45,727 bases of DNA from a virus. A program made the position numbers and the translations under genes. The notes beneath the pieces were generated by a model. That model did not search any database, had not been told where the DNA came from, and worked only from the letters and a program-made list of their open reading frames with translations. The stretch is from the IMG/VR virus record IMGVR_UViG_3300044998_001125, positions 1 to 45,727 of that record; one strand, given 5' to 3'. How positions within the stretch are numbered: the stretch's first letter is position 1; each line of letters opens with the position of its first letter. Below, one piece after another: positions 6,684 through 13,716 of this stretch.

Positions 6684-6884
6684 ATGACTTTTGTTGATGT
6701 GTTGAAGAATGTGGTCCTGCCCGTTCTGACGCTGGCCACGTGCTTGGGAATGCTGTACGTCTCTTGGCTGCTCTTCAAGAGCCCGGAGCCTTTTGGCGCC
6801 GTCCCATGCTTGCTTCTCGCGCTCGTGAGCGGTTATTTCAGCTTCCTCGACGCTCGCAAGATCTACGGTCTGCTTACCAAGTAG
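6684..6884 (+). CDS. Two-TM small membrane protein
   Basis: The 66-residue product has two hydrophobic segments (about 10-30 and 38-55) separated by a short Lys/Pro loop, the topology of small holins, but no lysis cassette is near. GAGAGG precedes ATG. Confidence 0.55.
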   Translation: MTFVDVLKNVVLPVLTLATCLGMLYVSWLLFKSPEPFGAVPCLLLALVSGYFSFLDARKIYGLLTK

Positions 6885-6911
6885 TGTAATCGGCCCGTCT
6901 CTCCTTATAGA
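6885..6911 (+). promoter_or_regulatory. Phage promoter, TGTAAT / TATAGA
   Basis: TGTAATCGG at 6885 and TATAGA at 6906 are 21 bases apart. The first transcribed feature is tRNA-Leu at 6925, then the HNH gene. Confidence 0.6.
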
Positions 6912-6924
6912 ATGATTCCAGTAT

Positions 6925-7008
6925 GCTACCGTGGCGGAACTGGTAGACGCGCTAGTTTGAGAGACTAGTTCCCGAAAGGGAGTGCAGGTTCGAATCCTGT
7001 CGGTAGCA
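6925..7008 (+). tRNA. tRNA-Leu (GAG)
   Basis: GCTACCG/CGGTAGC acceptor, stem CTAGT/ACTAG with loop TTGAGAG (GAG), class II variable arm and T-arm GCAGG/CCTGT are all regular. An HNH gene starts 5 bases downstream. Confidence 0.9.
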
Positions 7009-7013
7009 CTGTT

Positions 7014-7361
7014 ATGTCTTGGAACAAAATTACGAAAGACAACGTTCACGTTGGTCGTAGACGAATCCAAGCTTGGACTCTTCGAAGAGTATTAGAAGAG
7101 TCGGGTCGACGATATGAATGTGAATCTTGCTCTAATCCAGGAATCTGGATGGATCAAGAACTTCGACTTCAAGTTGATCACAAGAATGGAGACGAGTACG
7201 ACAATACACTCGAAAATCTTCGTTATCTTTGTCCGAATTGTCACACTCAAACCGTGACTCATTCTTTCAAGGGTCGAAAACATAGCGACGAAGCGCGACG
7301 AAAGATGTCAGAAAAGGCATCAAAGCCTCGTCCTAATCAACACGCGAAAGTTTTATCATGA
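7014..7361 (+). CDS. HNH homing endonuclease
   Basis: The 115-residue protein has CESC, LQVDHKNGD, N-x3-LRYLCPNCHTQT (HNH with zinc pairs) and ends in a GRKHSDEARRKM segment, a NUMOD3-type DNA-binding motif. It sits between tRNA-Leu and the next gene, overlapping the latter's start by ATGA, so it inserted without disturbing either. Confidence 0.88.
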   Translation: MSWNKITKDNVHVGRRRIQAWTLRRVLEESGRRYECESCSNPGIWMDQELRLQVDHKNGDEYDNTLENLRYLCPNCHTQTVTHSFKGRKHSDEARRKMSEKASKPRPNQHAKVLS

Positions 7362-7672
7362 ACGAAGTCGCAAAGTATGCGCGCACTGTCCTGAACAGCA
7401 TCGAAAAGCGCCCGCGGATGCACGGAGACGCTCTCAGCGTCGAGATGCAGTATCTGATGGCTCTCGAATTCCTGGCCCTCGCCGAGGGGTCGGACGTCAA
7501 AGCGGCTCGTAAGGCTTATGAGCATGCTCTGGCCGCTCGCTTCAAGACGAGCCAGATGCCAGCCTCGTGTCACGAGGTTCCGATCGAAGATGTCATCGAC
7601 CTCCTCAAGAGCGTAAGGGATTCCGTCGATCCCAGCCGCTGGGTCGACATGGAAGACGTTGTCATCGAGTAG
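7358..7672 (+). CDS. Helical protein of unknown function
   Basis: The 104-residue product is helical with conserved-looking aromatic and acidic positions. Phage-typical GC-rich codons resume here after the AT-rich endonuclease. No motif recognised. Confidence 0.6.
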   Translation: MNEVAKYARTVLNSIEKRPRMHGDALSVEMQYLMALEFLALAEGSDVKAARKAYEHALAARFKTSQMPASCHEVPIEDVIDLLKSVRDSVDPSRWVDMEDVVIE

Positions 7673-7681
7673 TTATCCTAT

Positions 7682-7873
7682 GTGCGACACATCGTCGCGA
7701 CGTTAGGATTCTTGCTGACAAGCTGCGCGGGCAGCTTGAGCGTGGATTACACCGTCATGTGGGACACGGTTCCCATGACGTGTCGAGATCCCTTCGCTCG
7801 TAAGGGAGAAAAGCGAGTCATCTGTTTTCCAGTCGACGCTAGAGAGCTTCCTCAGCCTCCTAGAAGAAACTGA
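7682..7873 (+). CDS. Small lipoprotein
   Basis: The GTG start gives a signal peptide ending in lipobox LTSC (residues 12-15), then a short mature part with two further cysteines and a proline-rich tail. The overlapping ATG at 7680 is in another frame and closes quickly. It is a second small lipoprotein and a candidate outer spanin or surface protein. Confidence 0.6.
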   Translation: MRHIVATLGFLLTSCAGSLSVDYTVMWDTVPMTCRDPFARKGEKRVICFPVDARELPQPPRRN

Positions 7874-7917
7874 TGCACAAATGACCCGCTGTTGTATACA
7901 TTATTGTTAAGAGTTTT

Positions 7918-7992
7918 GCTGACGTAGCCTAGTGGTCAGGCCCCTTCTTGGTATGAAGGTCGACGCCGGTTCGAATCCGGCCGTCAGCTCCA
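7918..7992 (+). tRNA. tRNA-Thr (GGU), CCA encoded
   Basis: GCTGACG/CGTCAGC is a perfect acceptor. Stem CCTTC/GAAGG with loop TTGGTAT gives GGU. T-arm GCCGG/CCGGC is regular; CCA is at 7990-7992. Confidence 0.9.
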
Positions 7993-8001
7993 GGTGTTTA
8001 G

Positions 8002-8475
8002 ATGCTGAGGAAAGCTACTATTTGGACCGTTAAGCTCGTGGGTGAGGACACCCCGATGCATATCATGACCCCCGGATCGTCTTTTTACGATCTCGGAGAT
8101 ATCTCCATGCTGCTGAAGGCCGCGGCCGACGATGCGGGTGTCGACAAGGATCTCGAAATCGAATCGATCACGAAGTCTTGCATCGCGGTAGGCTTTACGA
8201 AGCTGCCGAACGAAGGCGCGCTGGCTCTTCGAGAGGATGGGACCATCAAGGTTAACGATCCGGATCGTCTAGCGGCCATGGCCGGGTTGCCGACCGAAAC
8301 GTCCTCGTTGTTCGAGGGCACGGCCCAGACGATGGCCCAGCAGGATGCGCACGATCCCGAAATGTCGAACGCTCCCCTGACTCCCGCTTCTATCGCGGGG
8401 GCCGTCGAACTCGCTCCGAAGATCCTCGAAGCGGTCGATAGAGCCGAAAAGCGTCGTTCACGCGGCCGACGCTGA
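8002..8475 (+). CDS. Protein of unknown function
   Basis: The 157-residue product has a mixed alpha/beta N-terminal 90 residues and a low-complexity Ala/Pro linker before a basic helix (KRRSRGRR) at the end. It starts 10 bases after tRNA-Thr. No family recognised. Confidence 0.6.
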   Translation: MLRKATIWTVKLVGEDTPMHIMTPGSSFYDLGDISMLLKAAADDAGVDKDLEIESITKSCIAVGFTKLPNEGALALREDGTIKVNDPDRLAAMAGLPTETSSLFEGTAQTMAQQDAHDPEMSNAPLTPASIAGAVELAPKILEAVDRAEKRRSRGRR

Positions 8476-8490
8476 TACTTACAGAACGTT

Positions 8491-8565
8491 GCGGGCTTGG
8501 TATAGTGGTTAGTGCCCTAGCCTTCCAAGCTAGAGACGCGGGTTCGATCCCCGCAGCCCGCTCCA
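8491..8565 (+). tRNA. tRNA-Gly (UCC), CCA encoded
   Basis: GCGGGCT/AGCCCGC acceptor, stem CTAGC/GCTAG with loop CTTCCAA (UCC) and T-arm GCGGG/CCCGC. Discriminator U is followed by CCA. Confidence 0.9.
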
Positions 8566-8578
8566 TTTAGCCGCTTAT

Positions 8579-8653
8579 GCGGGCGTAGCACAGTGGTAGT
8601 GCGTCTGATTGCCATTCAGAAGGTCGTGGGTTCGAATCCCACCGTCCGCTCCA
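8579..8653 (+). tRNA. tRNA-Gly (GCC), CCA encoded
   Basis: GCGGGCG/CGTCCGC acceptor (one G-U), stem TCTGA/TCAGA with loop TTGCCAT (GCC). The A of CCA is the first base of the next gene's ATG. Confidence 0.9.
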
Positions 8654-9000
8654 TGTCCTCCCAAAAGAAAGAAATTCGTCGACGGTTTCGTGAGTCCGTC
8701 TTTCTTCGAGACGAGCATCGCTGCCAGGGTTGCGGCTGGAAGGTCTTCAACCAGGAGCACCAGCTCGACGCGCATCATATCACTGATCGTAATCTGATGC
8801 CGGCCGGAGGCTACGTCCCGGAGAATGGCATCAGCCTGTGCCCGGCTTGCCACGAAAAGGCGGAAGAGTTTCACCAGACGGGCATCGCCGCCGAAGGCTG
8901 GGCTCCCGACGATCTGTACAGAATGATCGGTTCGAGTTATGATTTAGCGTTGGAATCTTCCACAAAACTGGAAAGGTCGATCAATGGACGCGGCAACTGA
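8653..9000 (+). CDS. HNH endonuclease
   Basis: The 115-residue product has CQGC, LDAHHITDR, N-G-ISLCPACHEKAE, a compact HNH domain. Unlike the other HNH genes it uses GC-rich codons like its neighbours, so it may be an older resident. It starts on the CCA of tRNA-Gly and overlaps the next gene by 17 bases. Confidence 0.82.
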   Translation: MSSQKKEIRRRFRESVFLRDEHRCQGCGWKVFNQEHQLDAHHITDRNLMPAGGYVPENGISLCPACHEKAEEFHQTGIAAEGWAPDDLYRMIGSSYDLALESSTKLERSINGRGN

Positions 9001-9265
9001 CTTTCAGAAATTCGTGGGACGTCCTGTCAAGCTCAACGAAGTCAAGACGAAGTACAAGGACAAGGAGTACTCTCACTTCGAGTACGACGAACAGGATCCG
9101 ACTATCGTCGAAATCAATACTCTCGTCGCTCAGAAGAGCTTGAAGCTTCGTGTTTGGACTCCTGGCATGGCCGGCACGTGCGATTGGTGGACCGATCGAA
9201 TCAATGTGCACATCGAGCCTGTCGGACAGGGGTTCGGGCAGGTGAAGAGTGTCGCTATCGGCTAA
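8984..9265 (+). CDS. I78-type peptidase inhibitor-like protein
   Basis: In the 93-residue product the C-terminal 45 residues (LRVWTPGMAGTCDWW, then DRINVHIE and a final GxVKSVAIG) follow the layout of potato-inhibitor-like I78 domains, whose usual pattern is PG-x-T-x-D-x3-RLNV. There is no signal peptide, so a target would be cytoplasmic. The N-terminal part is charged and unassigned. Assignment is by pattern only. Confidence 0.45.
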   Translation: MDAATDFQKFVGRPVKLNEVKTKYKDKEYSHFEYDEQDPTIVEINTLVAQKSLKLRVWTPGMAGTCDWWTDRINVHIEPVGQGFGQVKSVAIG

Positions 9266-9386
9266 GGAACCTCTGGGCCAGAAGCTGTGCTATCTGGCCG
9301 TCGGGTTGGCTCTGCTGCCCGGTCTGATCCTCGCAGTTCCCTTTCTGTATATTCTTGACAGAAAGTACGATGCCTTCTGCCCATGA
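9249..9386 (+). CDS. Single-TM mini-protein
   Basis: The GTG-started 45-residue ORF has one clear membrane segment (about residues 14-36) and a short polar tail with Cys. It overlaps the genes on both sides (17 bases and ATGA). GGTGAAG lies upstream. Confidence 0.45.
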   Translation: MSLSAKEPLGQKLCYLAVGLALLPGLILAVPFLYILDRKYDAFCP

Positions 9387-9625
9387 AGTGTCAGAATAAT
9401 CGAGGAGAGTGTCCCAATACGGCCGCCTTCGTGCGCGACATCCCGAATTTGGGAGAATCCTTGTGCTTCTGCGTCGATTGCGTCGACAAGGAGATCATGC
9501 ACTACGGTCAGGATTTCGGCTGGTACGCTTTGACTCCCGAAAGGGAAGAGCAGGAAGCTGCTAGCGAAGAGATGCTAGAGATCTGGAAGAAGGAGATGGC
9601 AGGTCGTTCCTTCTTCAAAAAGTAA
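9383..9625 (+). CDS. Cys-rich zinc-binding protein
   Basis: The 80-residue product contains C-x6-C and CFCVDC, a plausible zinc site in the first 40 residues, then an acidic helix. It is coupled to 9249-9386 by ATGA. Function unknown. Confidence 0.6.
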   Translation: MKCQNNRGECPNTAAFVRDIPNLGESLCFCVDCVDKEIMHYGQDFGWYALTPEREEQEAASEEMLEIWKKEMAGRSFFKK

Positions 9626-9626
9626 T

Positions 9627-9705
9627 GCCGGGTTAGCTCAGCAGGCAGAGCGGCTGTTTCATACGCAGCGTCATCGCGTGGGTTCGATTCCCACACCCGG
9701 TACCA
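9627..9705 (+). tRNA. tRNA with CAU anticodon, CCA encoded
   Basis: GCCGGGT/ACCCGGT pairs with a terminal G-U. Stem GCTGT/GCAGC has loop TTCATAC (CAU). The variable region is 8 bases, long for class I. The 1-72 pair argues against initiator; elongator Met or lysidine-type Ile cannot be told apart. Confidence 0.8.
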
Positions 9706-9732
9706 TATTTAAAGAGCATGCGCCGCGAGAAG

Positions 9733-10284
9733 ATGACGACTCTCGATCGATTCATCCTTGAATCTGTCGATGACAGGGACGAATTGGCTAGCATCTATTC
9801 GGATGTCTACAAGGAAAAATACGGCATCCGACCGCGTTGGATGAACTTCGACGACATGTCGACCGAAGAGCTTCGAGCCGAATTGGAACGTCTTTACGGG
9901 GAGGAGGGTCGCATCGACTACGAAGAAGAGATGTCCGAACCCGAACGCGATCCCATGGCCGACTTCATGGTGCCTACCGATCAGGATTTTCATCCGTACG
10001 AGACTCTGCCATCCCGTCAGGGCATGGGCAAGCGTGGCAAGTTCATGGAAGCCGTCGTTAGCATGAGCGACTTCAAAAAGAAGAAGGACGTCAAGGCTTA
10101 CGAGCTCATCATCGGCAAGTTCATCGCGACCTCGCAATCGGGCGTCGACAAGCTTCAGTTCGCTAAGGAATTCTTCGATGAGGAAGAGAAGCAGATCTTC
10201 GACGAGCTGCTGGGCACGTATCGTCGTGCCGCCTCCGATCTGAGCGCGTTCCTCCGCGCGAAACGACTCCGCATGCTGAAGTAA
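9733..10284 (+). CDS. Candidate packaged protein with leader, unknown
   Basis: ATG 9733 is preferred over 9718 because GCGAGAAG precedes it and the product then opens with MTTLDRFILES, a leader with an I-x-E site like T4 internal proteins. Residues 15-60 contain YKEKYGIRPRWM and MSTEELRAELERL, a segment seen in many uncharacterised phage proteins. The C-terminal half is helical and basic. The 183-residue protein is a good candidate for injection with the genome. Confidence 0.65.
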   Translation: MTTLDRFILESVDDRDELASIYSDVYKEKYGIRPRWMNFDDMSTEELRAELERLYGEEGRIDYEEEMSEPERDPMADFMVPTDQDFHPYETLPSRQGMGKRGKFMEAVVSMSDFKKKKDVKAYELIIGKFIATSQSGVDKLQFAKEFFDEEEKQIFDELLGTYRRAASDLSAFLRAKRLRMLK

Positions 10285-10290
10285 GGATCG

Positions 10291-10318
10291 TGTAATCCGA
10301 TCCCCTTCCTATTATAGT
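10291..10318 (+). promoter_or_regulatory. Phage promoter, TGTAAT / TATAGT
   Basis: TGTAATCCGATC at 10291 and TATAGT at 10313 are 22 bases apart. Here ATG 10337 lies 18 bases after the -10 and a GAGGTG Shine-Dalgarno is present, so this member makes a leadered mRNA. Confidence 0.65.
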
Positions 10319-10336
10319 AGTCCTACGAGGTGTTTG

Positions 10337-10690
10337 ATGAAACCGTCCATCGGTGGAAAACTGTCCAAGGATTGCAGCCGTCGTCGTTACCCGGGCATCG
10401 GGGGTCGGCGACACAACCCGGTCATGATCGAGACCAAGCGCAAGGAAGCGCTGGAGCGCAACGCCAAGTGGGCGGCGCTCTCCGTGCGTGAGCAGCTGGC
10501 CGCTCTGGATCGTCGCTTCGGCGAAGGTCAGGGAGCCAAGAAGCAGCGCGCTCGTCTCGAGGCGAAGCTCAAGGCACCGGCGCCGACCGCTCAGGCCGTC
10601 GCTCCGACGGCCGAGGCCCAGCCGACGAGCAAGCTCAAGGCCAAGGACCGTCGTGAACAGGAGCGCGCGGCCAGCCGCGCGGGAAAGTGA
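10337..10690 (+). CDS. Small basic Ala/Lys-rich protein
   Basis: The 117-residue product has a basic N-terminus, an Arg/Glu helix and an Ala/Pro/Lys-rich C-terminal third like histone-tail or nucleoid proteins. DNA or RNA binding is plausible. GAGGTG lies 6 bases before ATG. Confidence 0.6.
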   Translation: MKPSIGGKLSKDCSRRRYPGIGGRRHNPVMIETKRKEALERNAKWAALSVREQLAALDRRFGEGQGAKKQRARLEAKLKAPAPTAQAVAPTAEAQPTSKLKAKDRREQERAASRAGK

Positions 10691-10696
10691 CAGGAG

Positions 10697-10840
10697 ATGA
10701 AGCTCTACATTCCGAATGACGACCCCCGCTTGCCGGGAGAGTACGTCGAGGTGGCCGAGGATCGCAGCGCGTGGACCTACATGGGTCTCCTCGCGGGCCT
10801 GGGTCTGGGACTCGCGGGTCTGATCTACGTCTTCATCTGA
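10697..10840 (+). CDS. Tail-anchored mini membrane protein
   Basis: The 47-residue product has a polar acidic N-terminus and a C-terminal Gly/Leu membrane segment (about 27-46). It precedes the terminator by 8 bases and is the last gene before the tmRNA. Confidence 0.5.
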   Translation: MKLYIPNDDPRLPGEYVEVAEDRSAWTYMGLLAGLGLGLAGLIYVFI

Positions 10841-10847
10841 GACGAAA

Positions 10848-10869
10848 GGGCGGCGGTTCGCCGCCGCCC
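10848..10869 (+). terminator. Strong hairpin before tmRNA
   Basis: GGGCGGCGG-TTCG-CCGCCGCCC is a perfect 9-bp GC stem with a stable UUCG tetraloop. No U tract follows. It separates the protein operon from the tmRNA. Confidence 0.7.
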
Positions 10870-10900
10870 GTAATACCTACCTTAATGAGGAGGAGTTTTT

Positions 10901-11300
10901 GGGGGTGACAGGTTTCGACAGCGTTTCGAAACGTCACATGCAAGCCGTGCTGCGAGAGGGTCCACGTAAAAACCCATTCGACGTCTAGATGCCAACGACA
11001 ATGACATCGCTCCTCTCGCCCTCGCGGCCTGAGGAATGGGCGGGGACAGCCTAGAAAAAGAAAGTCCCTTATCCCCACCGTGAGCGGGTCAAACCGCGAC
11101 AGGGGTGCTAGCTAACGAACGACGAGCAAGGACGTTAGCCAGGGACAGCCGAGAGGCGACAAACCTGATGCAGCGAGGGTGCAATAAAACCTGAATGTCG
11201 GCTCTATAGACGAGGATGCGGTCGAAAAACGCATTCTAAGCTTGTGAACGAATGTGCCGCGTAGTAATGTTGGACCCGGGTTCGATTCCCGGCATCTCCA
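10901..11300 (+). ncRNA. ssrA: tmRNA with tag ANDNDIAPLALAA
   Basis: The 5' end GGGGGTG pairs with CATCTCC at the 3' end. CCGGG/CCCGG with loop TTCGATT is a canonical T-arm, and the 5' side has the tmRNA-typical GACAGGTTTCGACAG. After GTAAAAACCC and a TCTAGAT element, an ORF at 10991-11032 reads ANDNDIAPLALAA then TGA; ALAA is the classic ClpXP-recognised end. The discriminator A is followed by CTC, so CCA must be added. Length 400 is typical of one-piece tmRNA. In a phage it would rescue stalled ribosomes during infection with a phage-specific degradation tag. Confidence 0.93.
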
Positions 11301-11307
11301 CTCGACC

Positions 11308-11384
11308 GTTATTTACAGTGTTTCGTAGCCGAATAAAATAGATACATGAAGTACATCTATAGCGTGCGAAACACTGTAAATAAC
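11308..11384 (+). repeat. 18-bp perfect inverted repeat around an endonuclease start
   Basis: GTTATTTACAGTGTTTCG at 11308-11325 is the exact reverse complement of 11367-11384. The loop holds the ATG (11346) of the GIY-YIG gene, and a smaller inner repeat (ATAGAT/ATCTAT) adds to it. In RNA from upstream the start codon and its ribosome site would be trapped, as in hairpin-controlled T4 endonucleases. Confidence 0.85.
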
Positions 11385-12081
11385 AAACGATATATCGGGC
11401 AGACATTTTCGTTAACGAAAATATCAGCACTTCTCAGAAGGTAAAAAGGGATCGTCAGATCATCCTCTTTATCGCTCTATGCAAAAGCATGGGATCGAGA
11501 ACTTCGTTTTCGAAGTCATTGAAGAATGCATCGATGATTCGATCAACGAACGAGAGATTTATTGGATTGCCTACTTTGATTCGACGAATCGAAACAACGG
11601 TTACAATTTGTCTAGAGGCGGCGAAGAAATAAAGGAAGAGACTCGTCGAAAGCTTTCCGAAGCTCTCAAGGGCAACAAACACTGCGTCGGACGAGTCGTT
11701 TCCGAGGAGACTCGCAAGAAACTATGCAAAGGCGGTCGAACGACGACTTTGCGACGCTTTGGTCCCAAGCAAGAATCGAAAGAAATTCGAACGTGCGCCT
11801 GCGGTAACCAATTCGAAGTCATCATCTCGAATCGAAAAAGGGAACGCGCTAAAGCAACTTGCTCGAAGGAGTGCGCAGCGAAGAGGATTCTTTCAGAGAA
11901 GACTAGAGAGAAGATCTCCCAATCTCTCGCTTCGAAATCCTCCTTGCGAGATCAGATCCGAGAAGAAGCGATATCTCGTCTGAGAGCAGGCCAATTCGCG
12001 ACTCAGATCGCCATTGATCTAAATGTATCGTACAAAACAATATGTAGAATTCGCAGAGATACGTATGAATTAGAAGGTTAA
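11346..12081 (+). pseudogene. GIY-YIG endonuclease, frameshifted
   Basis: From ATG 11346 the frame reads MKYIYSV and KRYIGQTFS, then needs a one-base shift near GAAAAT (about 11418-11423) to continue as KYQHFSEG, HPLYRSMQKHG and the rest (open from 11479 to 12081). The downstream part has the E-x6-W, GYNL segments, a NUMOD3-like KLSEALKGNKH motif, a Cys-pair insert and a C-terminal helix-turn-helix. It closely resembles 12787-13452. It is either inactivated or carries a sequence error at the A run. Confidence 0.75.
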
Positions 12082-12083
12082 CC

Positions 12084-12266
12084 ATGAGATGGTGGCTGAT
12101 ATACAATGCAATCGGGCAGTTGACGTGTTGCGCTTATTCGGCCATCACCGATAATTGGACACCGACTCTAAGCTGGGCTTTGGGCTTCATCTCCGGTTTT
12201 TTCGGAGCCAAGATCTCCAGCGAAATCTCTAGGAGAATGAAATGTCAGCGAGAATCGAAGAATTGA
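12084..12266 (+). CDS. Small membrane protein
   Basis: The 60-residue product has two hydrophobic stretches (about 5-25 and 30-48) and a basic C-terminus. It starts two bases after the endonuclease remnant and overlaps the next gene by 25 bases. Confidence 0.5.
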   Translation: MRWWLIYNAIGQLTCCAYSAITDNWTPTLSWALGFISGFFGAKISSEISRRMKCQRESKN

Positions 12267-12421
12267 CGAATAGGATCAACGACCTGCGCGAAAAGCTGCA
12301 GGATCCGTCGAAGTGCGGCTGTAGTCCCGAATCCCTCCAGAAGCGGTTGGAATTCGCGCTGGCCGAGCTAGCCTCCCTCAATGAGGCGATGTCGGACAAG
12401 GACAACCTCCTCAAGGGATGA
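12242..12421 (+). CDS. Small coiled-coil protein
   Basis: The 59-residue product is a heptad-like helix interrupted by a CGC turn, i.e. a helical hairpin. AGGAG lies 7 bases before ATG. Function unknown. Confidence 0.55.
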   Translation: MSARIEELTNRINDLREKLQDPSKCGCSPESLQKRLEFALAELASLNEAMSDKDNLLKG

Positions 12422-12422
12422 C

Positions 12423-12614
12423 ATGGAATACGTTTTCTTTGCAGGTATCCTGGCGAGCTGGTTAGCCGCGGCAGGCATCGGAGCCCTCATCGCTTTCAGA
12501 GAGCTGAAAGCCGAATGGGGAGAGCAACTGACTTTTCGGCGGGCGAAGGGCGAATCTGTGGCACCTGCGACGGTGCCGGAGACTCCCAGAGCCAAGAGGA
12601 GATCCACGCGATAG
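12423..12614 (+). CDS. Single-TM protein with basic tail
   Basis: The 63-residue product has an N-terminal membrane segment (about 3-25) and a charged cytoplasmic part. Together with the adjacent coiled-coil gene it loosely recalls an inner-membrane spanin arrangement, but the evidence is thin. Confidence 0.5.
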   Translation: MEYVFFAGILASWLAAAGIGALIAFRELKAEWGEQLTFRRAKGESVAPATVPETPRAKRRSTR

Positions 12615-12620
12615 CAATTT

Positions 12621-12743
12621 GGGGCCGTAGTTTAAAATCGAATAGACGGTTCGGCCGCGAAGGCGTTGCGCAGCGCAGTCCGGCAATTGGTTAGAACGCC
12701 CGGCCGTCACCGGGAGATGGACGTTCGAGTCGTCTCGGCTCCG
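12621..12743 (+). tRNA. tRNA-Asp (GUC) with 51-nt D-loop insertion
   Basis: GGGGCCG at 12621 pairs with CGGCTCC at 12736 and the discriminator is G, as in tRNA-Asp. Stem CCCGG/CCGGG encloses CCGTCA, so GUC sits in a loop one base short. T-arm GGACG/CGTCT is good. D-stem GTTT/GAAC is intact, but between them 51 extra bases (12634-12684) precede a normal AATTGGTTA loop. Without the insertion the tRNA has a normal length of 72. The insert is GC-rich and can form GCC/GGC and GCGT/GCGC hairpins. Confidence 0.65.
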
Positions 12744-12753
12744 ATTCTCGTGA

Positions 12754-12775
12754 ATATCCTGCAGAAACAGGATAT
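12754..12775 (+). repeat. 8-bp hairpin before the intact GIY-YIG gene
   Basis: ATATCCTG-CAGAAA-CAGGATAT lies between tRNA-Asp and ATG 12787. It could end the tRNA transcript or shield the endonuclease ribosome site. Confidence 0.55.
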
Positions 12776-12786
12776 GTATATGGGTA

Positions 12787-13452
12787 ATGAAATTCATATA
12801 TAAGATCACGAATCAGATTAACAATAAAGTGTATATCGGTCAAACATTTGATCTTGCTCAACGAAAAGCCCAACATCTTTTTGAGGGTCGGCCTGAGGGA
12901 ACAGCGGACCGTCCCATCTACCGATCCATGCGAAAGCATGGACTCGAAAACTTTATCTTCGAAGTCATAGAAGAGTGTGCTGACGAAGCAATTAACGAAC
13001 GAGAAATCTTTTGGATCTCTCATTTCGGCTCGACCAGCCCTGAAAGGGGCTATAACCTCTCAAAAGGCGGGCAAGGACATACAGACGAGTCTAGACAAAA
13101 GCTTTCCGAAGCCCTCAAAGGCAACAAACACTGCGTCGGACGAGTCCTCTCGGAAAAGACTAAACAGAAACTCTCGGAAGCTTCTTCAAAACAGAAATGC
13201 TCGATCGGAACACGATCTAAGCTTCGTGCCGCTGCCCGCTTTAGGAAAAAGAACGGAGATCCGACGTTGCTAAATGGTTCTCTTCCCGGTGAATCTCATC
13301 CTTGTGCCAAGCTCAATTGGGAACTCGTACGTGAGATGCGAAAGCAATTTGCAGAGGGAAAACAAATAATCGAATTGGTCACGGCTTTTGGATTAAGCCG
13401 ACCCACGATTTCTCGAGTCGTTCGAAATATATCTTGGATAGAAGAGAACTGA
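12787..13452 (+). CDS. GIY-YIG homing endonuclease
   Basis: The 221-residue protein is the intact reference copy of the family here. It opens MKFIYKI and NKVYIGQT (the GIY and YIG equivalents), has the conserved Arg helix (HGLENFIFEVIEEC), catalytic-type E in NEREIFWI, GYNL, two NUMOD3-like repeats (KLSEALKGNKH, KQKLSEAS) and a C-terminal helix-turn-helix (LVTAFGLSRPTISRV). AT-rich codons mark it as mobile. It sits directly downstream of tRNA-Asp. Confidence 0.9.
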   Translation: MKFIYKITNQINNKVYIGQTFDLAQRKAQHLFEGRPEGTADRPIYRSMRKHGLENFIFEVIEECADEAINEREIFWISHFGSTSPERGYNLSKGGQGHTDESRQKLSEALKGNKHCVGRVLSEKTKQKLSEASSKQKCSIGTRSKLRAAARFRKKNGDPTLLNGSLPGESHPCAKLNWELVREMRKQFAEGKQIIELVTAFGLSRPTISRVVRNISWIEEN

Positions 13453-13453
13453 T

Positions 13454-13684
13454 ATGAAAAGAAAACGCGACTTGAGTAAGCTGCTCAAAGCAGAAGATCT
13501 CTATTGTCTTCGAGTTAGGCCATCATGGCGACTTCTAGTTCTAGAAGTAGATACTAATCACATTAGATATGCTACGACCGATCCTTATGGCACATTACAT
13601 GCTGCTCCCCGGGTGACCTGGTCTCAGTTTGAACGTGACATGGGAAATATTGTCCGAGATGACATGATAAAACTGTCTCGATAA
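13454..13684 (+). CDS. Small protein of unknown function
   Basis: The 76-residue product starts one base after the endonuclease stop with a basic N-terminus and alternating beta strands. Its AT-richer codons resemble the endonuclease, so it may travel with it. Confidence 0.5.
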   Translation: MKRKRDLSKLLKAEDLYCLRVRPSWRLLVLEVDTNHIRYATTDPYGTLHAAPRVTWSQFERDMGNIVRDDMIKLSR

Positions 13685-13716
13685 ATGTCATCCAATTTAG
13701 AGAGATACCTATCGCC

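Noticed and set aside
6684-6884. Holin gene
   Set aside because: Two membrane segments fit, but many small two-TM proteins occur here and no endolysin is nearby, so the assignment is not justified.
12634-12684. Group I intron in tRNA-Asp
   Set aside because: At 51 bases it lacks room for a catalytic core and lies in the D loop rather than the anticodon loop.
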